This document shows positions 15,984 through 27,038 of a stretch of 64,000 nucleotides of DNA, one piece after another (the first letter of the stretch is position 1; every line of letters begins with the position of its first letter). The stretch covers positions 62,001 to 126,000 of the forward strand of contig NZ_VDUX01000006.1 of assembly GCF_008039565.1 (NCBI RefSeq), given 5' to 3'. Made by a program: the position numbers and the translations under genes. This DNA comes from Aeromicrobium terrae. Lineage in GTDB: Bacteria; Actinomycetota; Actinomycetes; Propionibacteriales; Nocardioidaceae. The notes beneath the pieces are model-generated. The model saw only the letters and a program-made list of their open reading frames with translations. It was not told the origin of the DNA and did not search any database.

Positions 15984-17206
15984 CGCAGCTGCTTGCGGAG
16001 CTCGGCCCGGGCGAGGCTGGTCTTGTGCACCTCGTCGGGGCCGTCGGCGAAGCGCAGCGTGCGCATGCCGGCGAACCACTCGGCGAGCGGGAAGTCCTGG
16101 CTCAGGCCGCCGGCGCCGTGCACCTGGATGGCCTTGTCGAGGATCCATTCCACCGTGGCCGGCGTCGCGATCTTGATCGCCTGGATCTCGGTGTGCGCGG
16201 CCTTGTTGCCCTGGGTGTCCATCAGCCACGCGGCCTTGAGCACCAGCAGCCGCAGCTGCTCGAGGCGCACGCGGGACTCCGCGATCCAGTCGCGCACGAC
16301 GCCCTGCTCGGCGATGGTCTTGCCGAACGCGACGCGAGACGCGGCGCGCTGGCACATCATCTCGATAGCCCGCTCGGCCAGGCCGATCGAGCGCATGCAG
16401 TGGTGGATGCGGCCGGGCCCGAGCCGGGCCTGCGCGATGGCGAAGCCCTCGCCCTCGCCGCCGATGATGTTCGACGCGGGCACGCGGACGTCGTGGAACG
16501 CGAGCTCGGCGTGGCCGCCGTGGTCGCGGTCGGCGTAGCCGAACACCCGCATGCCGCGCTTGATCTCCAGACCCGGGGTGTCGCGTGGGACGAGGATCAT
16601 CGACTGCTGGCGGTGCCGCTCCGCCTCCGGGTCGGTCTTGCCCATCACGATGAAGATCGCGGAGTCCGGGTTCATCGCGCCGGTGATCCACCACTTGCGG
16701 CCGTTGATCACGTAGTCGCCGCCGTCGCGGACGATCGACAGCTCGATGTTGGTGGCGTCGGACGACGCGACCTGCGGCTCCGTCATCGCGAACGACGACC
16801 GGATCGTGCCCTCGAGCAGCGGCTCGAGCCACTGCTCCTTCTGCTCGGGCGTGCCGAAGAGGTGCAGCACCTCCATGTTGCCGGTGTCCGGGGCGGCGCA
16901 GTTGAACGCGCTCGGCGCGAGCTGGATGCTGCGGCCGGTCAGCTCGGCGATCGGTGCGTACTGCAGGTTGGTCAGGCCGCGGCCGTGCGGGCCCTCGTAG
17001 CCGGGCAGGAAGAAGTTCCAGAGGCCCTGCTCCTTGGCCTTGGCGCGCACCTCGCCGACCACCGCCGGGAACGTCCAGGCGTCGTCGGCGGCCAGCTGGT
17101 CGATCTCCTCGCGCAGGCGGCCCTCGTTCGGGAACACCTCCGCGTCCATGAAGGCACCGACCTGCTCCAGCAGCGCGTTGGTCTCGTCGTCGTAGGCGAA
17201 GTCCAT
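15980..17206 (-). CDS. Acyl-CoA dehydrogenase
   Basis: This 408-residue FAD-dependent acyl-CoA dehydrogenase performs alpha,beta-desaturation of acyl-CoA. The signatures [15 protein letters not shown] and [12 protein letters not shown] for flavin binding, the [20 protein letters not shown] helix (in two parts) and the C-terminal [16 protein letters not shown] are in place. The variant matches the ACAD10/11-like bacterial branch rather than short-chain FadE. It lies between maoC (stop/start overlap TGATG) and the SDR gene. Together they would desaturate, hydrate and oxidise an acyl chain of unknown structure. Confidence 0.92.
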   Translation of the reverse strand: MDFAYDDETNALLEQVGAFMDAEVFPNEGRLREEIDQLAADDAWTFPAVVGEVRAKAKEQGLWNFFLPGYEGPHGRGLTNLQYAPIAELTGRSIQLAPSAFNCAAPDTGNMEVLHLFGTPEQKEQWLEPLLEGTIRSSFAMTEPQVASSDATNIELSIVRDGGDYVINGRKWWITGAMNPDSAIFIVMGKTDPEAERHRQQSMILVPRDTPGLEIKRGMRVFGYADRDHGGHAELAFHDVRVPASNIIGGEGEGFAIAQARLGPGRIHHCMRSIGLAERAIEMMCQRAASRVAFGKTIAEQGVVRDWIAESRVRLEQLRLLVLKAAWLMDTQGNKAAHTEIQAIKIATPATVEWILDKAIQVHGAGGLSQDFPLAEWFAGMRTLRFADGPDEVHKTSLARAELRKQLR

Positions 17207-17664
17207 CACGCAGCCGCCATCACGTAGACGACCTCGGCGATGCACGCCGGCTTCTCCGCACCCTCGAGCTCGATCACGAAGGTGATGGTGACCTGCGTGC
17301 CGATCGGGATGTCCGCGACGTCCTTGAGCGTCGCCGTCGCACGGATGCGCGAGTCGACGGGGACGGCGTTGGGGAAGCGGATCTTGTTGGCGCCGTAGTT
17401 GACGCCCATCGCCAGGCCCTTGACCTCGTAGATCGACTGCGCGAGCACCGGCAGCAGGGACAGGGTCAGGTAGCCGTGGGCGATCGTCGTGCCGAACGGC
17501 CCGCTCGCCGACTTCTCCGGGTCGACGTGGATCCACTGGTGGTCGCCGGTCGCGTCGGCGAACGTGTTGATCTGCTCCTGGGTGACGGTGTGCCACTCAC
17601 CGGTGCCGAGCTCCTCCCCGGCGGCGGCTCGGAACTCCTCGAGACTCTCGAACGTGCGGGGCAT
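17206..17664 (-). CDS. MaoC-like enoyl-CoA hydratase
   Basis: This is a 152-residue single hot-dog protein. The hydratase signature is visible as [18 protein letters not shown] with the Asp/His pair near residues 39-46, followed by [15 protein letters not shown]. It hydrates (R)-specific enoyl-CoA double bonds and functions as a dimer. It resembles mycobacterial HTD-like proteins and R-hydratases. It leads the three-gene acyl-CoA operon, has a GGGAG ribosome site, and has a palindromic TetR-type site 20 bases upstream. Confidence 0.9.
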   Translation of the reverse strand: MPRTFESLEEFRAAAGEELGTGEWHTVTQEQINTFADATGDHQWIHVDPEKSASGPFGTTIAHGYLTLSLLPVLAQSIYEVKGLAMGVNYGANKIRFPNAVPVDSRIRATATLKDVADIPIGTQVTITFVIELEGAEKPACIAEVVYVMAAA

Positions 17665-17683
17665 GGGACTCCCTCGGTCGGGT

Positions 17684-17701
17684 ACTAAGCGCTTGCTTAG
17701 T
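17684..17701 (-). promoter_or_regulatory. TetR-type palindromic operator upstream of maoC operon
   Basis: ACTAAGCGCTTGCTTAGT is an 18-bp near-perfect inverted repeat (arms ACTAAGC/GCTTAGT) located 20 bases before the MaoC start. CTAAGCA-type palindromes are typical sites for TetR-family repressors of actinobacterial lipid-degradation operons. The regulator gene is not in the neighbourhood. Confidence 0.65.
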
Positions 17702-17716
17702 CAGCACCCTAGCCCT

Positions 17717-18724
17717 TCAGTCGCCGCTGGAGAAGGCGGCGTCGAACGCCGCCTCGGGGGCGTCGAACAGGTTCGCCTTCACGAACGCGAGCGCCTCCGG
17801 GGCCCCGAGCAGCCGGTCCATGCCGGCGTCCTCCCACTCGATCGAGATGGGACCGTCGTAGCCGATCGTGTTGAGCATGCGGAAGCACGCCTCCCACGGG
17901 ACGTCGCCGCGACCCGTGGACACGAAGTCCCAGCCGCGCCGCGGGTCCGCCCACGGCAGGTGCGAGCCGAGCCGGCCGTTCCGGCCGTTGCCGACCTGCT
18001 TCTTCGCGTCCTTGCAGTCGACGTGGTAGATCCGGTCGCGGAAGTCCCACAGGAAGCCGAGCGGGTCGAGGTCCTGCCACACGAAGTGCGACGGGTCCCA
18101 GTTCAGGCCGAACGCCTCGCGGTGGCCGATCGCCTCCAGCGCCGCGTGGGTGGTCCAGTAGTCGTAGGCGATCTCGCTGGGGTGCACCTCGTGGGCGAAC
18201 CGCACGCCCTCCTCGTCGAAGACGTCGAGGATCGGGTTCCAGCGGTCGGCGAAGTCCTGGTAGCCGGCGGCCACCATCTCCTCCGACGCCGGCGGGAACA
18301 TCGCGACGTACTTCCAGATCGACGAGCCGGTGAAGCCGATCACCGTGTCGACGCCGAGCAGCTTCGCACCGCGCGCGGTGTTCTTCAGCTCCTCCGCGGC
18401 GCGCTGGCGGACGCCCTCGGGGTCGCCGTCGCCCCAGATGCGCGACGACAGGATGCCCTCGTGCCGGGCGTCGATCGGGTCGTCGCAGACCGCCTGGCCG
18501 GTGAGGTGGTTGGAGATCGCGTAGACCTTGAGGCCGTTCTTCTCCAGGATGTCGTGCCGCGACTGCACGTAGGCCGGGTCCTCGACGGCCTGCCAGGGGT
18601 CGAAGTGGTCGCCCCAGCAGGCGATCTCGAGACCGTCGTAGCCCCACTCGCCGGCGAGGCGCGCGACCTCCTCGAACGGCAGGTCGGCCCATTGCCCGGT
18701 GAACAACGTGATCGGTCGAGACAT
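17717..18724 (-). CDS. Sugar phosphate isomerase/epimerase (TIM barrel)
   Basis: This 335-residue xylose-isomerase-like TIM-barrel protein is of the IolE/IolI/AP-endonuclease-2 superfamily. Metal-site residues can be placed in [31 protein letters not shown] and the C-terminal [11 protein letters not shown]. Members isomerise or dehydrate keto-sugars and inosose-type substrates using a divalent metal. It is the last gene of the sugar ABC operon, two bases after the Gfo/Idh/MocA gene, and probably processes that enzyme's product. The exact substrate is unknown. Confidence 0.85.
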   Translation of the reverse strand: MSRPITLFTGQWADLPFEEVARLAGEWGYDGLEIACWGDHFDPWQAVEDPAYVQSRHDILEKNGLKVYAISNHLTGQAVCDDPIDARHEGILSSRIWGDGDPEGVRQRAAEELKNTARGAKLLGVDTVIGFTGSSIWKYVAMFPPASEEMVAAGYQDFADRWNPILDVFDEEGVRFAHEVHPSEIAYDYWTTHAALEAIGHREAFGLNWDPSHFVWQDLDPLGFLWDFRDRIYHVDCKDAKKQVGNGRNGRLGSHLPWADPRRGWDFVSTGRGDVPWEACFRMLNTIGYDGPISIEWEDAGMDRLLGAPEALAFVKANLFDAPEAAFDAAFSSGD

Positions 18725-18725
18725 C

Positions 18726-19907
18726 TCAAGCTCCTGTCGTGTGGGTGGTGCCGTCGGCCGAGCTCGCCTCGACCGCGGCCAGCACGCGCTGGACGGCGAG
18801 GCCGTCGGCGAACGACGGCGAGGGGTCGGTGCCGTCCGCGATGGCGGTGACGAGGTCGACGACCTGGTGCGTGAAGCCGTGCTCGTACCCGAGGCCGTGT
18901 CCCGGCGGCCACCAGGCGGCGACGTACGGGTGCGTCGCCTCGGTGACGATGATCCGGCGGAAGCCGGCCGTCGCGGGGTCCTCGTTCGCGTCGAAGTACT
19001 GGAGGACGTTCATGTCCTCGAAGTCGAACGCCAGCGAGCCCGTGGACCCGTTGACCTCGATGCGGAGCGCGTTCTTGCGGCCGGTGGCGAAGCGCGTCGC
19101 CTCGAAGACGCCGACGGAGCCGTCGTCGAAGCGGGACGTGAAGACGGCGGCGTCGTCGACGGTGACCGGGCCGCGCTCGCCGTCGCCGCTCGACGAACCA
19201 CCGAGGGTCGCGTGGTCGCCGGCGACGGGTCGGGTCGTCACGAAGGTCTCCATCAGGCCGCTGACCGACGCGATCCGCGAGCCGGTGACGAACTGCGCCA
19301 TGTCGACGATGTGGGCGCCGATGTCGCCGAGGGCACCCGAGCCGGCCTTCTCCTTGTCGAGGCGCCAGCTGAGCGGGGTGTTCTCGTCGTTGAGCCAGTC
19401 CTGCAAGTACTGGGCGCGGACGTGGCGGATGGTGCCCAGCCAGCCGTCGGCGGCGAGCTTCCGGGCCATGGCGACGGCGGGCGTGCGGCGGTAGGTGAAG
19501 CCGACCATGGCCCGCACGCCGTGCTGCGCGGCCTCGGCGGCCGCCTCGGCCATCGCCTCCGCCTCGGCGACGGTGTTGGCCAGCGGCTTCTCGCACAGCA
19601 CGTGCTTGCCGGCCCGGAGCGCCGCGATCGCGATCTCCGCGTGCGTGTCTCCCGGCGTGCAGATGTCGATGACGTCGATGTCGTCGCGCTCGAGCAGGGC
19701 CCGCCAGTCGGTCTCGACGGACTCCCAGCCGAAGCGCTCGGCGACCTTCGTGGCCGCCTCCTTGTCGCGCCCGCAGACCGCGGTCATGCGCGGGTGCATC
19801 GGGAGGTCGAAGAAGGCCGGGGCCGTGCGCCACGCCTGGGAGTGCGCGGCTCCCATGAAGGCGTAGCCGACCATGCCGATCCGGAGATCGGTTCGTGCGT
19901 CAGTCAT
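18726..19907 (-). CDS. Gfo/Idh/MocA-family oxidoreductase
   Basis: This 393-residue NAD(P)-dependent sugar or polyol dehydrogenase has the Rossmann start [17 protein letters not shown] (atypical glycine spacing GYAFMG), the EKPLA motif with the catalytic-region Lys near residue 104, and [15 protein letters not shown] carrying the conserved Asp and His at roughly residues 180-190. It would oxidise the imported sugar, often at C3 or C2, before the adjacent isomerase acts. A 15-bp hairpin separates it from the upstream binding-protein gene, probably lowering its expression. Confidence 0.88.
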   Translation of the reverse strand: MTDARTDLRIGMVGYAFMGAAHSQAWRTAPAFFDLPMHPRMTAVCGRDKEAATKVAERFGWESVETDWRALLERDDIDVIDICTPGDTHAEIAIAALRAGKHVLCEKPLANTVAEAEAMAEAAAEAAQHGVRAMVGFTYRRTPAVAMARKLAADGWLGTIRHVRAQYLQDWLNDENTPLSWRLDKEKAGSGALGDIGAHIVDMAQFVTGSRIASVSGLMETFVTTRPVAGDHATLGGSSSGDGERGPVTVDDAAVFTSRFDDGSVGVFEATRFATGRKNALRIEVNGSTGSLAFDFEDMNVLQYFDANEDPATAGFRRIIVTEATHPYVAAWWPPGHGLGYEHGFTHQVVDLVTAIADGTDPSPSFADGLAVQRVLAAVEASSADGTTHTTGA

Positions 19908-19940
19908 CTGCGTCTGCTTTCCGAGCTGGATGGTGGAGGG

Positions 19941-19977
19941 GACCTGCGCACCGGCCCCGAGTGCCGGTGCGCAGGTC
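19941..19977 (-). terminator. Intercistronic hairpin after the sugar-binding-protein gene
   Basis: A perfect 15-bp stem (19941-19955 with 19963-19977) and 7-base loop lie between the binding protein stop and the dehydrogenase start. With no U-run it is likely a partial terminator or an mRNA-protecting stem, giving more binding protein than enzymes, a common arrangement in ABC operons. Confidence 0.75.
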
Positions 19978-19985
19978 CCGGTCGG

Positions 19986-21035
19986 TCAGGACTCGAACGC
20001 CGACGGCAGGTAGGTGTCGACGTTGTCCTTCGTCACCACGGGGGCCGACAGCTTGACCTCGCGCGGCACCTCGATCTCGGCGAGGTCGGACATCGACTTG
20101 CCCTGCACCAGCAGTCGGGCCAGCTTGATGCCGTCCGCGGCCTGGGTCGACGGGTAGATGACCGTCGCCTTGAGCACCGTGTTGTCGGCCTTGATGTCGC
20201 GCATGACGTTGGCCGAGCCGGCGCCGCCGATCATGACGAACTCGTCACGGTTGGCGTTCTTGATGGCGGCGAGGACGCCGACACCCTGGTCGTCGTCGTG
20301 GTTCCACAGGTAGTCGATCTTCGGAGCGGCCTGGAGCAGGTTGGACGCGGCCTTCTCGCCCGACTCCACCGTGAACTCCGCGGCGACGCGGTTGTTGACC
20401 TTGAGGCCGCACTTCTTGAGCGCGTCCGCGAAGCCCTTCGACCGGTCCTGCGTCAGCGGCAGCGAGTCGATGCCCGCGATCTCGGCGACGACCTTGTTCT
20501 TGTCGCCCTTGGCCTGGTCGCACACGTACGTGCCGGCCGAGACGCCCATGCCGTAGTTGTCGCCGAGCACCGTGGTGCGGGCGGCGAACGGCGAGTCGAA
20601 CTCGCGGTCGACGTTGATGACGACGATGCCGGCGTCCATGGCCTTGCGGGCCACGGCGGTCATCGCGGCGCCGTCGAACGGCAGCAGGACGATCGCGTCG
20701 ACCTTGTCGTTGATGAACGTCTCCACCTGCGAGATCTGCAGGTTGACGTCGTTGGTGCCCTCGGCGACCTTCAGCTCGATGTCGTCGTACTTCTTCGCCT
20801 GGGCGACGGCCGACTTCGTGATCGAGCCCATCCAGCCGTGGTCGGCGGCCGGTGCGGAGAAGCCGATGACGACCTTCTTGCCGGACTTGTCGTTGTCGGT
20901 GTTGCTCTTGCCGATCGCGGAGCTGGTGTCGCCGTCGTCGGAGCCGTTCGTACAGGCTCCGAGGACCAGCGTCGCCGCCGCGAAGGCACCGACGAGGGCG
21001 AAGGCTCGACGCCTCCGGGGATGGATGGTGGACAT
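19986..21035 (-). CDS. Sugar ABC transporter substrate-binding lipoprotein
   Basis: This 349-residue periplasmic-binding-protein-like lipoprotein belongs to the ribose/galactose (RbsB) class. A twin-basic start, hydrophobic helix and lipobox LVLGAC (Cys near residue 28) direct it to lipid anchoring outside the membrane. The mature part starts with KVVIGFSAPAADHGWMGS, and has the typical NVDREFDSPF and DDDQGVG hinge and binding segments. I chose the ATG with CAGGAG at six bases rather than a TTG two codons upstream. It supplies ligand to the permease and ATPase encoded before it. Confidence 0.9.
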   Translation of the reverse strand: MSTIHPRRRRAFALVGAFAAATLVLGACTNGSDDGDTSSAIGKSNTDNDKSGKKVVIGFSAPAADHGWMGSITKSAVAQAKKYDDIELKVAEGTNDVNLQISQVETFINDKVDAIVLLPFDGAAMTAVARKAMDAGIVVINVDREFDSPFAARTTVLGDNYGMGVSAGTYVCDQAKGDKNKVVAEIAGIDSLPLTQDRSKGFADALKKCGLKVNNRVAAEFTVESGEKAASNLLQAAPKIDYLWNHDDDQGVGVLAAIKNANRDEFVMIGGAGSANVMRDIKADNTVLKATVIYPSTQAADGIKLARLLVQGKSMSDLAEIEVPREVKLSAPVVTKDNVDTYLPSAFES

Positions 21036-21069
21036 GGGCAACTCCTGTTGTGAGGTGGTGACGGGTCGA

Positions 21070-22073
21070 TCAGGTCTTGCGGTTCGCGATCCGCTGCTGG
21101 AGGAGCACAGCGACCACGATGATCACGCCCTTCGCGACGTTCTGGGACGACGTCGAGAGGTTGTTGAGCGTGAAGACGTTGGTGAGGGTGGTGAAGATCA
21201 GCACGCCGAAGAGCGTGCCGACGACCGTCCCTCGTCCCCCGCTGAGCAGCGTGCCGCCGATGACGACGGCCGCGATGGCGTCGAGCTCCAGCAGCGTGCC
21301 GTGGGTCGACGACCCGGTGGTGGTGCGCGACATCAGCATCACGGCGGCGATGCCGCAGGTCAGCCCGGCCAGCGCGTACAGGTAGACGGTGTGGCGCTGC
21401 ACCTTGATGCCGGCCAGGCGGGCCGCCTCGGGGTTGCCGCCGACCGCGAACGTCCGGCGGCCGAAGGTCGTGCGGTTGAGCAGGAACCAGCCGCCGACGA
21501 CCACGAGCGCGAACATGATGACGATCACCGGGATGCCGAGCGGCTCGGCGCCGAAGAAGTCGGTGAATCCCTGGTTCCGGATGATCTGCGTCTTGCGGTC
21601 CGCGATGATCTCCGCGAGCCCGCGCGCCGAGGCGAGCATCGCCAGCGTGGCGATGAACGGGACGACCTTGCCGTAGGCGATCACGATGCCGTTGATCAGT
21701 CCGCACGCCGTGCCGACCAGCAGGGCGCTGAGCACCATGACGATCCAGCCGTAGTCGTCGGCCATGGACTGGGTGCCGGTCGTGGTGGCCCAGACGGACG
21801 AGAGCGCCAGGATCGCGCCGACGGACAGGTCGATGCCGCCGCCGGTGATCACGAACGTCATGCCGATCGAGACGACACCGACCACCGAGGCCAGGCGCAG
21901 GATCGTGATCACGTTGTCCTTGCTGGCGAACTGGTCGCCCGAGGTCATCACCCCGACCACGCACAGGATGACGAGCGCGATGACCAGCCCGAGGTTGCGG
22001 ACCACCCCGAGGGACCCGCCACTGTCGCCGCGGGTCTTGGTCACCTCGGTGGACTCTTCCTGCTGAACGGTGC

Positions 22074-22077
<4 letters not shown>
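21070..22077 (-). CDS. Sugar ABC transporter permease (RbsC-like)
   Basis: This 335-residue membrane protein has about eight to ten helices and belongs to the BPD_transp_2 ribose/xylose permease family. Hallmarks are TFVITGGGIDLSVGAILAL near residues 70-88 and the cytoplasmic coupling segment AVGGNPEAARLAGI near 215, which contacts the ATPase. The start is a GTG overlapping the ATPase stop as GTGA, with a polar N-terminal tail of about 25 residues before the first helix. Confidence 0.92.
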
Positions 22078-23621
<1,544 letters not shown>

Positions 23622-23627
23622 GCGTGT

Positions 23628-23658
23628 GACCGTAGTCACGGGTAATGACACGTGTCAA
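23628..23658 (-). promoter_or_regulatory. Sugar operon promoter with palindromic operator
   Basis: The minus-strand -35 TTGACA (23653-23658) lies 18 bases before TACGGT, which ends about seven bases before the ATPase ATG. The perfect palindrome TGACACGTGTCA (23646-23657) overlaps the -35. It is the likely site for the divergently encoded ROK repressor. Confidence 0.65.
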
Positions 23659-23696
23659 GCAAAAGTCCGTCGAGTCTCGACATGCTTGTGCAGGAC

Positions 23697-23725
23697 TTGA
23701 CTCCAGAAGTCAGCGTGGTTCACTT
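23697..23725 (+). promoter_or_regulatory. ROK regulator promoter
   Basis: TTGACT at 23697-23702 is followed after 17 bases by TCACTT, ending five bases before the ROK ATG, so this mRNA is probably leaderless too. A small inverted repeat GACTT-gactccag-AAGTC lies over the -35 and GTCGA-gtc-TCGAC lies just upstream; either could be an autoregulatory site. Confidence 0.45.
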
Positions 23726-23730
23726 TCGCC

Positions 23731-24963
23731 ATGGCTGCGCGTCCCAGACCCGGTTCCGATGCCGGGATCCCGTCGGCCGCGTCGGGCGCGGGCGAGCTGT
23801 TCCAGTACCTCCGGGACGGCAAGCCGCGCACCAAGGCCGAGCTCGCCGAGCTGAGCTCGCTGGCCCGCTCCACGATCACCCTGCGCATCGACGCGCTGCT
23901 CGCGTCCGGCCTGCTCGCCCCGTACGGCGAGGCGGCCTCCACCGGCGGACGGCCTCCGCAGCGGTTCGCCCTCAACGGCGCAGGCCACGTGGTCCTCGGC
24001 ATCGACCTCGGCGCCTCACATGCCGCGGTCGCCGCGGTCGACCTCGCCGGCAAGGTGCTCGAGGAGACGTCAGTGGCGTCCGACATCGCGGACGGTCCGA
24101 GCGTCGTGCTGGACCGCGTCACCGACCTCGCGCACGAGCTGCTGCAGCGCATCGGGTTGGCGGACGACCAGGTCGTCGGCATCGGGATCGGCGTGCCCGG
24201 CCCCGTCGAGCACTCCACCGGCCGGCCGGCGAACCCGCCGATCATGCCGGGCTGGCACGAGTTCGACATCCCGGCGCACCTGTCCCGCACGTTCCCCGTG
24301 CCGGTGCTGGTCGACAACGACGTGAACGTGATGGCCCTCGGCGAGCACGTCACGTCGTGGTCGGGCGTCGACCACCTGCTCTACGTGAAGGTCGCCACGG
24401 GCATCGGCGCCGGCATCATCACCAACCGCCGGCTGACCCGCGGCGCGCTCGGCACGGCCGGCGACCTCGGCCACGTCCGGGTCGTCGACGCCGACGACAG
24501 CGTCGTGTGCCGCTGCGGCAACGTCGGCTGCCTCGAGGCGCTGGCCGCCGGTCCGGCCGTCGCGGCCCGACTCCGCGCGGCGGGCCTCGACATCGACTCA
24601 CCGCAGGACGTCGTCGACTCCGTGCTGCGTGGCGACGTCGCCGCCCTGCAGGCGGTTCGGGAGGCCGGCCGCTCCATCGGGTCCGTCCTCGCGACGTGCG
24701 TGAGCCTGCTCAACCCGTCCGTCATCGTCATCGGCGGCTCGCTCTCGCTGGCCGGGGAGTATCTGATCGCCGGCGTGCGTGAGGTGGTCTACCAGCGCTC
24801 GCTGCCGCTGGCCACGAGCCGACTGCGCATCGTGGCTGCCACCACCGGCGACCGCGCCGGCATCCTCGGTGCCGCCGCCCTGGTGCTCGACGAGGTGCTG
24901 TCCCCCGAGGCCGTCGACGCCCTGGTCGATCGGCAGCGACAGCCCGCGCGAGCCTCAGGCTAG
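23731..24963 (+). CDS. ROK-family transcriptional regulator
   Basis: This 410-residue regulator has an N-terminal winged helix (about residues 20-75, with the recognition helix in LSSLARSTITLRIDALLASG split over two helices) and a C-terminal ROK sugar-kinase-like domain starting at GIDLGASHAAVAAVD. The zinc-binding motif CRCGNVGCLE is intact near residue 254. It faces the sugar ABC operon across a 110-bp region with palindromes, so it should repress that operon until the sugar or a metabolite binds. Its stop overlaps the end of the convergent ykoC by nine bases. Confidence 0.92.
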   Translation: MAARPRPGSDAGIPSAASGAGELFQYLRDGKPRTKAELAELSSLARSTITLRIDALLASGLLAPYGEAASTGGRPPQRFALNGAGHVVLGIDLGASHAAVAAVDLAGKVLEETSVASDIADGPSVVLDRVTDLAHELLQRIGLADDQVVGIGIGVPGPVEHSTGRPANPPIMPGWHEFDIPAHLSRTFPVPVLVDNDVNVMALGEHVTSWSGVDHLLYVKVATGIGAGIITNRRLTRGALGTAGDLGHVRVVDADDSVVCRCGNVGCLEALAAGPAVAARLRAAGLDIDSPQDVVDSVLRGDVAALQAVREAGRSIGSVLATCVSLLNPSVIVIGGSLSLAGEYLIAGVREVVYQRSLPLATSRLRIVAATTGDRAGILGAAALVLDEVLSPEAVDALVDRQRQPARASG

Positions 24964-25653
24964 GACGGTCAGCAACGGCGCGACGGCGCCGAGCGCGGCG
25001 GCGAGGACGACCGTCATCACGTCCAGGCGCGTCCAGTCCGCGGGCTCGGCCCAGGTGCGGCGATGAGCGGTGGCGAACCCCCGGGCGTCCATCGCGATCG
25101 AGGCGTGCGAGGCGCCGCGCATGGCCTGGACCAGCAGGGCGAACGTCATGCTCGCGGCGTAGCGGCCGTTGCTGATCGGGTTGCGGGTGCGGCCGACGCC
25201 GCGGACCCGGCGCACCTGGTCGAGCTGCTCCCAGGCGAGGCCGAATCCGGTGAACCGTTGCATCGCGGCGGCGAACGCGGCCACGAGCCTGGCCGGCAGG
25301 CGGAGGCTCTGCGCGAGGTAGTCAGCCAGCCGCGTCGGGTCGACGTACCCGGCCATCACCGAGCCCGGCCAGGCCAGCACGACGATGCGGACGCCGTTCG
25401 CGAAGGCCTCCTCGACGTCGTGGCCGCCGAGCCGCCAGGTGGAGTAGACGATCGTGACCGCCGCGATGCTCGTGAACCCGAGGCAGACCAGCGGGTACTT
25501 CCAGCCCGGCAGGAACAGGACGGCGGCGACCGCGTAGACGCCGAGCGCGAGGAGAGCGACGTCGAGGTCGTCGATCCAGAACGAGCCGAGCAGCGAGAAC
25601 ATGCCGATGCTCAGCTGGGCGAGCGGGTTGGCCCGCAGGACGGCCGACCTCAT
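24955..25653 (-). CDS. ykoC: ECF transporter T component (YkoC-like)
   Basis: This is a 232-residue energy-coupling-factor transmembrane component with about five to six helices and the coupling motifs near the C-terminal half (RGVGRTR and AMRGASHASIAMDARGF in short pieces), which dock on the ATPase. It couples ATP hydrolysis to the substrate-binding YkoE subunit. It overlaps the ATPase gene as ATGA and closes a three-gene operon controlled by a TPP riboswitch, so it should import the thiamine precursor hydroxymethylpyrimidine or thiamine itself. Confidence 0.88.
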   Translation of the reverse strand: MRSAVLRANPLAQLSIGMFSLLGSFWIDDLDVALLALGVYAVAAVLFLPGWKYPLVCLGFTSIAAVTIVYSTWRLGGHDVEEAFANGVRIVVLAWPGSVMAGYVDPTRLADYLAQSLRLPARLVAAFAAAMQRFTGFGLAWEQLDQVRRVRGVGRTRNPISNGRYAASMTFALLVQAMRGASHASIAMDARGFATAHRRTWAEPADWTRLDVMTVVLAAALGAVAPLLTVLA

Positions 25654-27038
25654 GACGAGACGCCCGCCTCGAGCCGGTGCTCGACGTCGCGCGGCAGGTC
25701 CGGGTCATGGGTGGAGACTGCGACCGTCGCGCCGGCGTCGCGCGCGGCGGCGACCCAGCCGGTCACCGCGGCCCAGGTGCCGGGGTCCTGGCCGACCGTC
25801 GGCTCGTCGAGAAGCACGACCGACGGACGATGGGCCAGCGCCGCGGCCAGGGCGAGCCGGCGCTGCTCGCCTCCCGACAGCCGGTACGGGTGGGCGTCGG
25901 CCAGGCCGCCGAGCCCGAAGACGTCGAGCACCGCCGCGGCGTCGACGGACCGCCCGACGCGCCCTGCGGTGCGTGCGACCTCGTCGGCCACCTTCAGCGT
26001 CAGGAATCCGTGCTCCGGGTTCTGCGGCACCCACCCGACGGACGTCGCCAGCTCGAGGGTCCGGCGCGACGCCAGGTCGGGCGTGACGCGACCGTTCGTC
26101 GGCTTCCGGAGGCCGCCGATGACCGCGAGCGCCGTGGACTTCCCGGCCCCGCTCGGCCCGGTGAGGGCGGTCGTGGTGCCGGGGGCGAGCACGGCGGTGA
26201 AGCCGTCGAGGGCGCGGGTGCGCTGGACGCCCCGGAGCGTGCGCGTGGTGAGGTCGGCGACGACGTCCTCGGCCGTCACTCCGAGCGCGTCGGCGGGGCG
26301 CACCAGGTCGGCCGGGACGGCGAGCGGCTCCGGGGTCGGCAGGCCGGGCATCCAGACGCCGGCCGGAGCCGGACCGGCGAGGAACGACGCGACGCTGCCG
26401 TCGCTGACGACCTCGCCATCGGACGACAGCACGACGACGCGGTCGACGTGCTCGAGCCACGGCCCGATCCGGTGCTCGACGACGACCATCGTGCGGTCGC
26501 CGGCCGCGTCGAGGATCGCCTGCCTGACGGAGGTGGCGGTGGCGTCGTCGAGCATCGACGTCGGCTCGTCGAGCAGCAGCACGTCGGGCTCGAGCACCAG
26601 CACGCCGGCCAGCGCCAGACGCTGCTGCTCGCCGCCGGACAGCGCGGCCGTGAAGTGGTGGCGGCCGTAGACCCCGAGCCCGACGCGGTCGAGGGCGGCA
26701 TCGACGCGCGGCCACATCTCCGACCGTGGAACTGACGCGTTCTCCAGCCCGAACGCGACGTCGCGCCCGAGGTGCTCGGCGACGATCGCGTCAGCGGGGT
26801 TCTGCAGGAGCAGCCCGAGCCGCCCGTCGACCTCGGCGGTGCCGGTCAGCTCGCCGGCGAGGGTCGTGCCGAGGGCCCCGGCCAGGCCGTGCAAGATCGT
26901 CGACTTGCCCGCGCCGCTCGGGCCGACGAGCAGCACCCGTTCGCCGGGCTCGACGGCGAGGTCGAGCCCGGCGACGACCGGGGCCTTGCGCCCCAGCGGG
27001 CGCCAGGTGAAGTCCGAGAGCCGGATCGCTCCCCGCAC
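25650..27038 (-). CDS. ykoD: ECF transporter fused ATPase (YkoD-like)
   Basis: This is a 462-residue fusion of two ECF ATPase domains. Domain 1 has Walker A GPSGAGKST near residue 42, signature ALSGGEQQRLALAG and Walker B LLLDEPTSML. Domain 2 has GPSGAGKST near residue 293, RLSGGEQRRLALAA and VLLDEPTVGQ. Both catalytic sites appear complete, giving the EcfA-EcfA' pair in one chain as in B. subtilis YkoD. The start is the GTG that overlaps the ykoE stop as TAGTG. It powers thiamine-precursor import with YkoE and YkoC. Confidence 0.92.
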   Translation of the reverse strand: MRGAIRLSDFTWRPLGRKAPVVAGLDLAVEPGERVLLVGPSGAGKSTILHGLAGALGTTLAGELTGTAEVDGRLGLLLQNPADAIVAEHLGRDVAFGLENASVPRSEMWPRVDAALDRVGLGVYGRHHFTAALSGGEQQRLALAGVLVLEPDVLLLDEPTSMLDDATATSVRQAILDAAGDRTMVVVEHRIGPWLEHVDRVVVLSSDGEVVSDGSVASFLAGPAPAGVWMPGLPTPEPLAVPADLVRPADALGVTAEDVVADLTTRTLRGVQRTRALDGFTAVLAPGTTTALTGPSGAGKSTALAVIGGLRKPTNGRVTPDLASRRTLELATSVGWVPQNPEHGFLTLKVADEVARTAGRVGRSVDAAAVLDVFGLGGLADAHPYRLSGGEQRRLALAAALAHRPSVVLLDEPTVGQDPGTWAAVTGWVAAARDAGATVAVSTHDPDLPRDVEHRLEAGVSS

